A DNA stretch of 50,671 bases, taken from positions 1-50,671 of the forward strand of contig VBAP01000061.1 in the NCBI GenBank assembly GCA_005882335.1, read 5' to 3'. Positions 17,071 through 25,473 of the stretch are shown here, in pieces. Positions within the stretch are counted from its first letter, which is position 1; the number at the start of each line of letters is the position of its first letter. Made by a program: the position numbers and the translations under genes. Below the pieces are notes generated by a model that searched no databases, was not told where the DNA came from, and was given only the letters and a program-made list of their open reading frames with translations. The stretch is from Candidatus Segetimicrobium genomatis (lineage in GTDB: Bacteria; Sysuimicrobiota; Sysuimicrobiia; Sysuimicrobiales; Kaftiobacteriaceae).

Positions 17071-17123
17071 CCGTTTGACGCTGGTCTGACGACGGTCTCA
17101 CGCCGCCGCCCTAACATGGCCCT
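17071..17123. promoter_or_regulatory. Divergent promoter/operator region, copy 3
   Basis: CCGTTTGACG and CCTAACATGGCCCT repeat the two halves seen at 7616 and 12972, with a longer middle. Between them are two direct copies of GTCT-x-ACG (GTCTGACG at 17084-17091, GTCTCACG at 17095-17102) spaced 11 bases apart, as expected for an OmpR-type winged-helix binding pair. Confidence 0.45.
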
Positions 17124-17213
17124 CGGGAACGGTCCCGGCAAACCGGATCCCCGTTCCTGGCCGAGGCGAGAGACGAACCAAGTGTCGTCGTACGACTGAA
17201 TTGGAGGCTCAAT

Positions 17214-17672
17214 ATGAGAGGGATCGGGATTGCAGGGCTACTCGTCGGCGCGGTTGTTTTGGCGGGCTGCTCCGAGCGCAGCTCCACGACGGCCCCCTCG
17301 GCTCCACTGGCCAGCGCCGCGGCGCTGTCAGCGGCCGGTTTCATCGGCGATCGGCCGTACACGTGGAGCCTGAAGTGCAGTGGCGTTGTCGAGTCCTACG
17401 CCTCCTGGTCCTGGACAGCGGCGGGTGCGCCGATCACAGGCTCGGAGAAGTTCGAAGGGTGCGGGTTCAGCGCCACTTTCTACACCGGGACCGGAGTACG
17501 ACCGGCGGCGGCGGACGGACTGAGTGCCTGCGTCAACAGCAGCTGCGAGACATGGTCGTTCGACCCTACAGGATCGTTCAAAGCACAGCTCAAGGGGTCG
17601 CGGTACGAGATCTGCATTTTCAAGTGCAACAACAAGCCACTGGCGACGGCCACTCTGAACGTCGACAGCTAG
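17214..17672 (+). CDS. Small lipoprotein of the 'PYTW' family, copy 2
   Basis: The ATG at 17214 follows TTGGAGGCTCAAT. The 152-residue product has the signal LLVGAVVLAGCSERSSTTAPS. The mature part shares DRPYTWSLKC, SWSWTAAG, GTGVRPAAADGL, TWSFDPTGSFKAQLKG and a LNVDS end with copy 1 at 9157. It has more cysteines (CVNSSC, CIFKC), which probably pair in the periplasm. No named family is recognised. It lies directly before a PD40 lipoprotein gene. In the chimera at 46821 the same two partners are fused into one chain, which suggests that the PYTW and PD40 proteins act together. Confidence 0.8.
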   Translation: MRGIGIAGLLVGAVVLAGCSERSSTTAPSAPLASAAALSAAGFIGDRPYTWSLKCSGVVESYASWSWTAAGAPITGSEKFEGCGFSATFYTGTGVRPAAADGLSACVNSSCETWSFDPTGSFKAQLKGSRYEICIFKCNNKPLATATLNVDS

Positions 17673-17702
17673 CCGGCCAAGAGCAAGGAAGGTGAGGAAA
17701 GC

Positions 17703-18806
17703 ATGTACCACATTCGACTAGCACTTGCCGTTCGGCCCGGGAACGCTCTGAAGCAGGGACTGGTGGTGACTGTGGGCGCGCTTCTGTTCGCCGCCTGCGG
17801 CAAGGACGCGACCGCGCCGGTAGCGGTCAGTGGCCCCGAGCTCGCGTTCCTGAGCCTCCGCACGGGCGACCTGTCTCTCTGGGTCGCGAATGGGGATGGT
17901 TCAAGTGCTACTCGCGTCGCCGACGTCCGGAGCGCTGACCTCTCCTTCTCTTGGTCGCCCGACGGACAGAATATCGCCTTCGAGGGCGGCAGCGACGCCA
18001 CTTCGTACGGCATCTACGTTGTCAACGTCGATGGGACGCATCTGCGTCTGCTGACAGCGAGCAGCAACTTGACCTGGGGGCTCGCCTGGTCGCCCGACGG
18101 CGCAAAGATCGCCTTCGCGAAGTGGTACGAAGGGCTGTTCGTGATGAATGCCGACGGAACCGGTCAGGTGAACCTCGCAAGCGACTTCTACAACACCAGC
18201 CCTGGTGAGTCCCCCGCTTGGTCGCCGGATGGGAGGCGGATCGCGTTCACGGGGATGGACGGCGGCTGGCCGGACATATACGTCGTGAACGCCAATGGTT
18301 CCGGGCGGACCAGAGTCACGTATGGTCAGCATGGTTGCCCGGTCCCTGAAGAGAATTCGGTCCCAGCTTGGTCACCCGACGGGACCACGATCGCCTACGA
18401 GCACAGAACGTGCCAGGCGACGTACGAAATCCACGGCATCAATGTCGACGGCACCAGGGAGGTGAATCTCACGAGCAACCAGCCCAGCGGCCTGTACCCC
18501 ACATGGTCGCCCGACGGGGCGCAGATCGCCTTCTGGAGCTTCCACGACGGCGGTCCATACGAGATCTACGTCATGAACGCCGACGGCTCGAGCCCGGTCC
18601 CCATCACGATCGGCGCCGACTATGACGCATGTCGTCACATGTCTTGGTCGCCCGACGGAACACAACTCGCATACTGCGTCACGCCGACCGACCAGGGCTC
18701 CTCCAACGTTGAAGTGTACGCCGTGGGCGTCCACGGGACGGGCACGGGCGACTTGAGCAACCACCCGGCAGTCGACCTATCTCCGGTCTGGAGGCCCAAG
18801 AAATGA
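17703..18806 (+). CDS. PD40/WD40-like beta-propeller lipoprotein
   Basis: The ATG at 17703 follows GGTGAGGAAAGC. The 367-residue product has a signal ending GALLFAACGKDATAP and then seven PD40 repeats (SWSPDGQNIAF, AWSPDGAKIAF, SWSPDGTQLAY and so on, each ending near V-N-x-D-G), closed by VWRPKK. Unlike the propeller at 7746 it has no PEGA-like module between signal and propeller. A TolB-like periplasmic or surface role is likely; the partner is unknown. It lies 30 bases after the PYTW lipoprotein gene and is probably in its operon. Confidence 0.88.
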   Translation: MYHIRLALAVRPGNALKQGLVVTVGALLFAACGKDATAPVAVSGPELAFLSLRTGDLSLWVANGDGSSATRVADVRSADLSFSWSPDGQNIAFEGGSDATSYGIYVVNVDGTHLRLLTASSNLTWGLAWSPDGAKIAFAKWYEGLFVMNADGTGQVNLASDFYNTSPGESPAWSPDGRRIAFTGMDGGWPDIYVVNANGSGRTRVTYGQHGCPVPEENSVPAWSPDGTTIAYEHRTCQATYEIHGINVDGTREVNLTSNQPSGLYPTWSPDGAQIAFWSFHDGGPYEIYVMNADGSSPVPITIGADYDACRHMSWSPDGTQLAYCVTPTDQGSSNVEVYAVGVHGTGTGDLSNHPAVDLSPVWRPKK

Positions 18807-18963
18807 GATCGCGCGTGACACGACATGCTCGTAGCAGCGCCGTGCACGGCACTGCGAATCCAGACGCGCCGGGACGCGACTCAAGTGGCATTGTACGAAC
18901 GGATTGGGGGCTCCAATGAACGCGTCCCCCAGCAACCTTCCAGGCCTATCAAGGAGGCGCACC

Positions 18964-19662
18964 ATGCGTACGATTTGGCGGGCGGGCGGCCTGCTGTTCG
19001 GGGCGGCCCTGATGGTGACGGGCTGCACGGAAGAGAACTCTCCCACGACGTTGCGCCGGTCCGGAGGTGCGGCATTCGACGCGGCAGCGTCGCTAACGAG
19101 CGCTGTCACCGATCTCGCCGGGGATGCGGCCTGGAACTTCAACACAGGTCCAGGGTCTGCGGCCAAGGTTCCCGCCTACCTGGACATCGTCAGGGCCGAG
19201 GTTTCCCAGAAGGGCCGAACCTTCACGTTCACGCTGGACCTGGCAGAGATTGTGCCTGCGAGTCCCGCGCCGGCGTCTGGGGGTCTGGGGGTGTACGACT
19301 GGTTCTTCGAGCTGGACACCGATCCGACGACGTTTCCCTCCGGCAAGGACGGCGTGTTTCCTCAGAACCAAGCCCTGCCGGTGGAACTCTTCGTGGCCGT
19401 CGAGTGGGACGGAACACAGTTCAAGGGACTCCTGTTCGATCTCCGACCCCTCCTCAGCGGGGAACCGATGATCATTACGCCGGTCGCGTTCTCGATCGGG
19501 GGGGCCGAGATCCAGCTGTCCGTTGCTGCGAGCGCGCTGGGTGATCCGTCCACTTTCGGATGGGCTGCCGCGACGTGCGCCCGGCACTCGCATTACGCGT
19601 CAGATGGAATTCAGTGCCTCGACCGCGCGCCGGACGCGGGCTTCGTCACCTGGCCGCAGTAG
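18964..19662 (+). CDS. Lipoprotein of the 'DPxGD/DTDPT' family, copy 3
   Basis: The ATG at 18964 has a canonical AGGAGG site 7 bases upstream. An earlier in-frame ATG at 18916 has only GGGGGCTCC and would place a hydrophilic stretch before the signal. The 232-residue product has the signal LLFGAALMVTGCTEENSPTT. Family landmarks are SAVTDLAGDAAWN, AYLDIVRAEVSQKG, FTFTLDLAEIVPASP, LDTDPTTFPSGKDG, FVAVEWDGTQFKGLLFD, RPLLSGEP and ALGDPSTFGWAAAT, with end TWPQ. It is closest to the fourth copy at 50191 (shared DGTQFKGLLFD/DGAQFKGLLFD). It is the last gene before the tRNA-derived repeat. Confidence 0.8.
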   Translation: MRTIWRAGGLLFGAALMVTGCTEENSPTTLRRSGGAAFDAAASLTSAVTDLAGDAAWNFNTGPGSAAKVPAYLDIVRAEVSQKGRTFTFTLDLAEIVPASPAPASGGLGVYDWFFELDTDPTTFPSGKDGVFPQNQALPVELFVAVEWDGTQFKGLLFDLRPLLSGEPMIITPVAFSIGGAEIQLSVAASALGDPSTFGWAAATCARHSHYASDGIQCLDRAPDAGFVTWPQ

Positions 19663-20015
19663 CGGTGAGGACCGCGCCTTCAGCGGAGAGGAACGTCCTC
19701 TAACTTCCCAGCGCCGACTCTGCGACCAGCCGTGGCAGGGCCGCGCGCTGGTGGCAAAAGTGGTGGCAGACGGGGACGGAAATCACCGATCAGACCGGAC
19801 GCGGATGGACGTACCGTCGTCAGACAGTTCGAAGCAGCGGGACCAGTTAAGACTGGGAGGCACTCAGACGGAAAAAGGCGGAGCCCCTTAGCAAACCGCC
19901 GCCTTCAGCCACTCGGCCACCTCTCCGGCAAGAGCACAACGTCGCCAGTCACCTAGGCTTAGGCAACCCCCTGTGAACGACCGTACGCGCGACACCGGAC
20001 CTGATTGCTCGCCGC
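19663..20015. other. Gene-free junction carrying a tRNA-Ser fragment
   Basis: No convincing gene is present. The stretch contains a short direct repeat (GTGGCAAAAGTGGTGGCA near 19750) and, at 19888-19926, the 39-nt tRNA-Ser copy. It separates the lipoprotein region from the lipid cluster and is best read as an integration junction. Confidence 0.6.
19888..19926 (-). pseudogene. tRNA-Ser 5'-half fragment (39-nt direct repeat copy 2)
   Basis: A perfect copy of 2217-2255: acceptor 5' strand, D-arm and anticodon stem up to the loop, then unrelated sequence. It cannot make a tRNA. Together with one extra base at 19887, its first 15 bases form a 16-bp core, CTTAGCAAACCGCCGC, repeated at 35204-35219. 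Likely an att site remnant. Confidence 0.8.
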
Positions 20016-22247
20016 TCACGGTGGAGTGCGGCCGGGCCACCAGTTCCACCGACCTGCGAGCGTGAGCAGCGCGGGGCCCACGGCGCTACGGACGAACGTG
20101 GCGTCCGCGAACACAGCGACGGCGAGCGCAAGCCCGAGCATCTTGATGAGGAGGAAATCACCCAGCATGAACGCGCCGAACACGGCTACCATTATCGCGG
20201 CAGCGCTCGTGATGACGGGCCCTGTGTTCGCAAGTCCTTCGACCACCGCCGTCGAATCGTTTGTTGCATTCCTCGCGGCTTCCGCCACCCGGGTGACGAG
20301 GAACACTTCGTAATCCATGCTGAGCCCGAATACCGTGCAAAAAACGATCGTCGGCAGCACCAGGAACACACGGTCCACGGGCTCGCGCAGGCCGAAGACA
20401 CCGAGCCCCCAGCCATCCTGGAAGGCGAGGACGACGGCCCCGAAGCCAGAGCCTACCGCAAGAAGGTTCAGCGCGATGGCTTTGACTGGCACTAGCACCG
20501 ACCGGAGGCCGACGAACAGCGCTGCGAACGTGCCCAGCAGAACCAGCGTTACGACGGATCCGAAGCGGCCCTGCACCACCTTTACGTAATCCGCCCGCGA
20601 CGCGGGCAGGCCGCCCACAAGGATTCGTGTGCCGGCCAACCCCGTGAACCGCTCAGCGTCAAGCGCGCGCAGCCTTTCTACGAACGCGACTAGGGCCACC
20701 GCGTCTGCCGACTCCGCAGGGACCGCATGGAGCAGCACGGAACGCCGGTCTTCGGCGAGGAACGGCCGCCAGGTCGACCGGGGAGTCGTGAAGAACGCGA
20801 GGCGGGAGAGCGGCCGTACCGCGGCAAAGGACGTGAACGAGTGCACGGCAGCGATTCTTTGGTCCGCGACCAGCCACCGGCGCATCCGGCGAACTGCGGC
20901 CCATCCGTCCCGGGTCAGGACATCGTGCCCCGCCGGGAGCTGCATGAGGACGTGGATCGTCTGGACCACGCCACTCCGCCCCATCGCCTCCAGTTCCCGA
21001 AGCGCCGTGGCCGACTCGATACCCGAGGGCAGCCACTCGCCGCCGCGTGGCAGGCCAGGCCGCAGCCGATGCCCCTGCCAGGCCAGGACGACCACGGGCA
21101 CGCCGGCCGCGACCAGCACCTGGATCGGACGGCGAACGATCCACCGGCCCCAGCGGTGCCAGGCCGACCTGGTGCGGAGCGCCCAGCGCGCGGGCCACAG
21201 CCGTCCGCGATCGATCCCGGACCCGATCCATGAGAGCAGCGCGGGCACGAGGGAAATGGAGAGGAGTACGGCTGTTGCAGCGGACAAGAGCCCACCCACC
21301 GCAGCGGCCTTGAGCTCGGAGTGCGGAATCGCGAGGAGCGCAGCGAACCCGACTGCGACGGCGGCCCCAGACAGCATGATCGTCCGGCCGGCGGTGCGGG
21401 CGGCGTCGCAGGCGGCGGCATCCGGCGACAGGCCCGCTCCCAGCGACTCGCGAAACCGGCTCACCATCAGCAGCGCGTAATCGATGCCGAGCCCGAGGCC
21501 GATCATCGCGATGAAGCTCTGGGCGAGCGTGGCGAGCGGCCAGCGCGCGCCGACGAGCGTGGCGAGGCCCAGGGCGATCGTGATGACCAGCGCACCCGAC
21601 GCGACGGGCAAGAGCGTGGCGAGGAGAGTCCCGAAGGCGGCCACAAGCACAAGCAGGGTCAGCGGCAGCGCGCGTCTCTCAGCGGCGCTCACGTCGGCGC
21701 TGCTCGCCTGCCGCAAGTCGGCATTGAGCGCCGCGCGTCCCGTCCACCGCAGCGTCAGACTCGGGAATCGCTCGGACAGGGCGGGGAGCAGGGCCGACGT
21801 CGCCCGGCGGAGCTCCAGTACGACGTCCTCCGGCGTGTGCCGCAGGCCGTCGAGACCCACGACGACGAACGTGGCCTCATGGCCCGGTACGAAGAACAGG
21901 GTGTCCCGCGGAGTCTCGTACGAGCGGACGCGGAGGACCCCCGGAACCCGCCCGACGCAAGCGAGGATCGAGTCGAGGAGTGCGCGGCCTCGTGGCTCGA
22001 CGGGCTGTGGGCCGCCGCCCACGATAAGGATGACATAGTTGACAAACGGGCTGACGAATCGGGCGGCGAGCTCCGCATCGACGACCACCGCCTCGCCCCC
22101 GACGGGCGGCGCGACGGCCAAGAACCGGTCAACTCGGGCCGCGCGGGGGGCCAGTGCGAGAACCGTGAGCGCCCAACCCGCGACCACCCAGACGCGGTAT
22201 CGGACGACCCAGGCGGTCGGGTGGCTTCGCGACTTCGATTCTTGCAT
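20016..22247 (-). CDS. MMPL/RND-family lipid exporter
   Basis: The 743-residue inner-membrane protein has the RND duplication. A first helix near residues 15-35 precedes a large periplasmic loop. Then comes a helix bundle with GLGLGIDYALLMVSRFRE. A second loop follows, and a second bundle with LSMDYEVFLVTRVAEA and a last helix LLIKMLGLALAVAVFADATF. The two G-x-x-x-D-Y signatures mark the proton-relay halves of MmpL-type transporters, which move lipids or hydrophobic products out of the cytoplasmic membrane. The ATG at 22247 follows TGGGAG, 22 bases after the P450 stop, so it is the last gene of the leftward operon and the likely exporter of the product. Confidence 0.92.
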   Translation of the reverse strand: MQESKSRSHPTAWVVRYRVWVVAGWALTVLALAPRAARVDRFLAVAPPVGGEAVVVDAELAARFVSPFVNYVILIVGGGPQPVEPRGRALLDSILACVGRVPGVLRVRSYETPRDTLFFVPGHEATFVVVGLDGLRHTPEDVVLELRRATSALLPALSERFPSLTLRWTGRAALNADLRQASSADVSAAERRALPLTLLVLVAAFGTLLATLLPVASGALVITIALGLATLVGARWPLATLAQSFIAMIGLGLGIDYALLMVSRFRESLGAGLSPDAAACDAARTAGRTIMLSGAAVAVGFAALLAIPHSELKAAAVGGLLSAATAVLLSISLVPALLSWIGSGIDRGRLWPARWALRTRSAWHRWGRWIVRRPIQVLVAAGVPVVVLAWQGHRLRPGLPRGGEWLPSGIESATALRELEAMGRSGVVQTIHVLMQLPAGHDVLTRDGWAAVRRMRRWLVADQRIAAVHSFTSFAAVRPLSRLAFFTTPRSTWRPFLAEDRRSVLLHAVPAESADAVALVAFVERLRALDAERFTGLAGTRILVGGLPASRADYVKVVQGRFGSVVTLVLLGTFAALFVGLRSVLVPVKAIALNLLAVGSGFGAVVLAFQDGWGLGVFGLREPVDRVFLVLPTIVFCTVFGLSMDYEVFLVTRVAEAARNATNDSTAVVEGLANTGPVITSAAAIMVAVFGAFMLGDFLLIKMLGLALAVAVFADATFVRSAVGPALLTLAGRWNWWPGRTPP

Positions 22248-22269
22248 GGAACTCCCAGTAAAGGGAAGG

Positions 22270-23604
22270 TCAGTGCCTGCCGCGCGACTGCAGGATCACC
22301 TTTAGACCGTGGCGCGGCGCGACGGAGAACAGGGGTTCGGGCTCGATCCTCTGGCCGGGCACGAGACTCAGCCGGTAGTGCGAGACGACAGCGGCTACCG
22401 TGAGGAGCGACTCCACGATCGCGTGGTCGCCGCCGAGGCACTGCCGCGGGCCCTCCCCGAACGGCAAATACGAAAACGCGTGGAGCGCTGGGGCGCCGTC
22501 CGCGAAGCGCGCGGGGTCGAAACGCTCCGGGTCCGGCCAGAACTCGGGATGTCGGTGCGTCAAATACGGGCTCACGAAGACGACTGCGCTCGCGGGGACC
22601 TGGTACCCGCCGATTATGTCCTCTGCCCGGCTGACGCGGACGATCCATCCCGTGGGGTAGAGGCGCAGCGTCTCGTCCACCACCATACGGGTGTATCGTA
22701 GTCCCGGCAACGCCTCCCTGCTCGGGAGCGCAGTACCGCAGGTCGCCAGCAGCTCGTCGTGAACACGATCCGCGACCTCCGGGTGCCGTGCCAAGACGTA
22801 GCACAGCCACGTCAATGCGTTGCCGGTGTTTTCGTACGCGGCGAGAAGGAGCGTGAGGATCTGGTCGCGAATGGCGCGGTCGGACGCGGGTGTGCCTTCC
22901 TCCTCTAGCAGTGCTCCGAGGAGATCGTCGGACTCGCCGCGAGCGGCACGGCGCTCGGCAATGAGGCCGTAGGCGAGCTGGTCGAGAGCCTTGACCGCGC
23001 CGAGGAACGCGCGATTGTCCGGGGTCGGCACCCACAGCGGCAGCCGCACAATGCGGAAAAGCCGCTCGGCCATTCCCCGCTGGAGTACGTCGGCGGCATT
23101 GCGAACGGCAGTGGCCGCGCTGCAGAGGTCGGCTCCGAGGAGCGTTCGAGCAACGAAGAGGAGTGCGAGCCGTTTCATCTCCAAGTGGAGCTCGACCGGC
23201 TGTGCCGAGTCGGCGAGCGGGCGCCACCGTCGCACCAGGTCTTTGAGCACGTCGTGGAGGAGTGGGATCGCTCCGCTGACCCGCCGCGGCTGGAACCACG
23301 GAGCCAGGAGCCGCCGCTGGCGGCGCCAGGCTGCACCGTTTACAGTGGCGACACCGTCGCCAAATACGACGCGGAAAAGCGTCTGCTTCACGTAGTTGTC
23401 CCGGTGGGCCTTCAACAGGACTTGGATGTGATCCGGATGGCGGAGGAACACAGCCGGCCGCAGGCCCAGGCGCAGGCCCACGATGTCGCCGTAGTCGCGA
23501 ATCGCTTCGCTCAAGAACCCGAAGGGGTCGTTCCGGAACGCCCTGATGTGCCCGAGGAGCGGGTGCGGCCGAGGGCCTGGTGCGAGGCGCGGCTCGGCGA
23601 CCAC
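22270..23604 (-). CDS. Cytochrome P450 with Asn in the oxygen-activation motif
   Basis: The 444-residue P450 has the heme-ligand loop FGEGPRQCLGG with Cys at about 389, the ExxR helix ETLRLYPTGW, and the I-helix LLAAYENTGNALTW. In the usual A-G-x-E-T-T pattern the acid is kept but the catalytic Thr position is Asn. It lacks an N-terminal anchor and begins directly at the Pro-rich GPRPHPLLGHIRAF region. It resembles the P450 half of the upstream fusion protein, so the two probably arose by duplication. The start is GTG at 23604, three bases after the stop of that gene. It should hydroxylate or desaturate a hydrophobic substrate of the cluster. Ferredoxin and reductase are not in the window. 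Confidence 0.93.
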   Translation of the reverse strand: MVAEPRLAPGPRPHPLLGHIRAFRNDPFGFLSEAIRDYGDIVGLRLGLRPAVFLRHPDHIQVLLKAHRDNYVKQTLFRVVFGDGVATVNGAAWRRQRRLLAPWFQPRRVSGAIPLLHDVLKDLVRRWRPLADSAQPVELHLEMKRLALLFVARTLLGADLCSAATAVRNAADVLQRGMAERLFRIVRLPLWVPTPDNRAFLGAVKALDQLAYGLIAERRAARGESDDLLGALLEEEGTPASDRAIRDQILTLLLAAYENTGNALTWLCYVLARHPEVADRVHDELLATCGTALPSREALPGLRYTRMVVDETLRLYPTGWIVRVSRAEDIIGGYQVPASAVVFVSPYLTHRHPEFWPDPERFDPARFADGAPALHAFSYLPFGEGPRQCLGGDHAIVESLLTVAAVVSHYRLSLVPGQRIEPEPLFSVAPRHGLKVILQSRGRH

Positions 23605-23607
23605 GGC

Positions 23608-25473
23608 TTAGTCGCGCCCGGACAGGAGCCGCACCCGGAGCGGCAGGCCGCCGCGGGGCGGCAGAGACACCACCGGGAGCGGGTCCACCACCTGGCCCGG
23701 CCCGAGCTCCAGGCGGTAGCGCTGCGCGACCGCCGCGAGGACGAGCCGTAGCTCGCCCGCCGCGAATCCGCTCCCGACGCATTTCCGCGGACCCCCGCCG
23801 AACGGGAGGTAGGCGAACGGGTGCCGCGCCGCCGAGCGCCCCTCCTCGAATCGCTCCGGGTCGAACACCTCGGGATCGGGCCAGTGCTCGGGGTGCCGGT
23901 GCGTGAGATAGGGACTGATCAGGACGATCGCGCCCCGCGTAATCGCGAACCCACCGATCTCGTCCGGCTCCTCGGCACGCCGCAGCATGAGCCACGACGT
24001 GGGATAGAGCCGCAGGGCTTCTTCGGTGACCATCCGCGTGTACGGCAACGCCGGGAGGTCAGCCCACTCGGGCGGGCGGCCGGCCAAGACGCGGTCGAGC
24101 TCCTCCACAACGCGACACGCGACCTGCGGGTGCCGGGCGACGAGGTACCACATCCACGAGAGGGCGTTCCCGGTGTTCTCGTGCCCGGCGAGGAGCAAGG
24201 TGACGATCTCGTCGCGCAGCTGCCGCTGCGCCATCCGCCCGCCCATGCCCTCGTCGCGCGCGGCCATGAGGGCCGCGAGTAGGTCCGCGCGGCCGGCGCC
24301 GTTGCCCGCCGCACGACGCGCCGCGATCACGTCCCCCACAACCCGATCGAGAGTGGCGAGCGCTTGGCGGAAGGCGCGATTCCGCGCCGTGGGGACCCAC
24401 AGGGGCAGCGGGACGAGCGTGTCGAGCCGCTCATTGGTCTGCCGCTGGATCACGGCAAGCGCCCCGCGCACGCAGTCGGCCGCCCCACGCAGATCCGCGC
24501 CGAAGAGCGTCTCCCCCACGACACAGAACGTGAGCCGCATCATCTCGCCGTGGACGTCCACCACCATGCCCTGCTGCGCGAGCGGGCGCCAGCGGTTCAC
24601 CAGCTCGCCGATCGCCCGCGCCATCGCCCGGCCCGCCGCGGCCAGCGCCTCGGGATGGAACGCCGGCTGCACGAGCCGGCGCTGGCGCCGCCACAGGTCC
24701 CCCGTGCTCGTGACCAGCCCTCGACCCAGGACCAGGCTGAGCCGCTCGAGGGGGCCGACCTGCTTGGAATAGATCCGCTGGTTGGTCTGGAGCACCTGCT
24801 GCACGTGTTCCGGGCGCCACACGAGGTAGGCGGGCCGGCGGGCGATGCGGAGGGCGACCACGTCGCCCCACTCCTGCACGGCGCGGAGGAGGAAGCCCAG
24901 CGGTTCCCTGCGAAACGCCGGCACGTGGCCGAGGAAGGGGTGGCCCGATGGCCCGGGCGCAGTCCGCGACGCGGACCGCCGGAGGAACCGCCGCTCCCGC
25001 GCGATCTTCCACGGATTCACCGCCGCGGCGCCAGCCACGAGCAACAGCGACGGGAGATTCTGCAGCACCGCGAGTTGGGCGACCGCCGCCGCTGTCGTCC
25101 CCACGTAGATCGGGTGCGCGACGACCCGGTAGATCCGGGCGCGGACCGGTGCCTCGAGCCCGGGGCGCGGGCGCGTGCCGATTCCCCAGGCGTCGCCGAG
25201 CTGTAGGCGACCAAACGCCGCGAGGGCGTGGCCCGTGAGGAACAGCGCCACGCAAGCAACCATTACGCCATCGGCGAGCGGGAACCGGCCGCCGGCGCGG
25301 GCGACCAAGGCCCACACGACGAGCGCCACGACGCCTGCCCGCACCGCCAGCTCAGGCGCCCACTCCCGACGCGCCGCCGCCCGGCGCCCGACCCGTACGA
25401 GCGCCCACACCCACGTGGCCGTCTGGCCGGCCCATCCCACCGCGAGCAAGAGGTCGAGCGACGCGCGCGACAT
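23608..25473 (-). CDS. Fusion of an ICMT/PEMT-like membrane domain and a cytochrome P450
   Basis: The start is the ATG at 25473, overlapping the desaturase stop (TGATG); the longer frame upstream is a shadow of the desaturase gene. Of 621 residues, the first 165 or so form four to five membrane helices with AHPIYVG (119-125) and NPWKIARERRFL (153-164). This pattern matches isoprenylcysteine carboxyl methyltransferase-like and phospholipid methyltransferase-like proteins, although the usual Glu pair is only partly kept. From about 172 (APGPSGHPFLGHVPAF) a complete P450 follows: I-helix LLAGHENTGNALSW, EEALRLYPTSW, and heme loop FGGGPRKCVGSG with Cys at about 565. As in the neighbouring P450, Asn replaces the catalytic Thr. 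The membrane part may act as an anchor and substrate gate or as a true methyltransferase. Confidence 0.88.
   Translation of the reverse strand: MSRASLDLLLAVGWAGQTATWVWALVRVGRRAAARREWAPELAVRAGVVALVVWALVARAGGRFPLADGVMVACVALFLTGHALAAFGRLQLGDAWGIGTRPRPGLEAPVRARIYRVVAHPIYVGTTAAAVAQLAVLQNLPSLLLVAGAAAVNPWKIARERRFLRRSASRTAPGPSGHPFLGHVPAFRREPLGFLLRAVQEWGDVVALRIARRPAYLVWRPEHVQQVLQTNQRIYSKQVGPLERLSLVLGRGLVTSTGDLWRRQRRLVQPAFHPEALAAAGRAMARAIGELVNRWRPLAQQGMVVDVHGEMMRLTFCVVGETLFGADLRGAADCVRGALAVIQRQTNERLDTLVPLPLWVPTARNRAFRQALATLDRVVGDVIAARRAAGNGAGRADLLAALMAARDEGMGGRMAQRQLRDEIVTLLLAGHENTGNALSWMWYLVARHPQVACRVVEELDRVLAGRPPEWADLPALPYTRMVTEEALRLYPTSWLMLRRAEEPDEIGGFAITRGAIVLISPYLTHRHPEHWPDPEVFDPERFEEGRSAARHPFAYLPFGGGPRKCVGSGFAAGELRLVLAAVAQRYRLELGPGQVVDPLPVVSLPPRGGLPLRVRLLSGRD

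Noticed and set aside
19663-20015. A remnant integrase gene expected at the putative att site
   Set aside because: No recombinase motif is readable in any frame of the junction; only the tRNA fragment and short repeats are present.
21321-22403. 360-residue plus-strand frame opposite the MMPL gene
   Set aside because: It overlaps the well-supported exporter and P450 genes and shows no domain; shadow frame.
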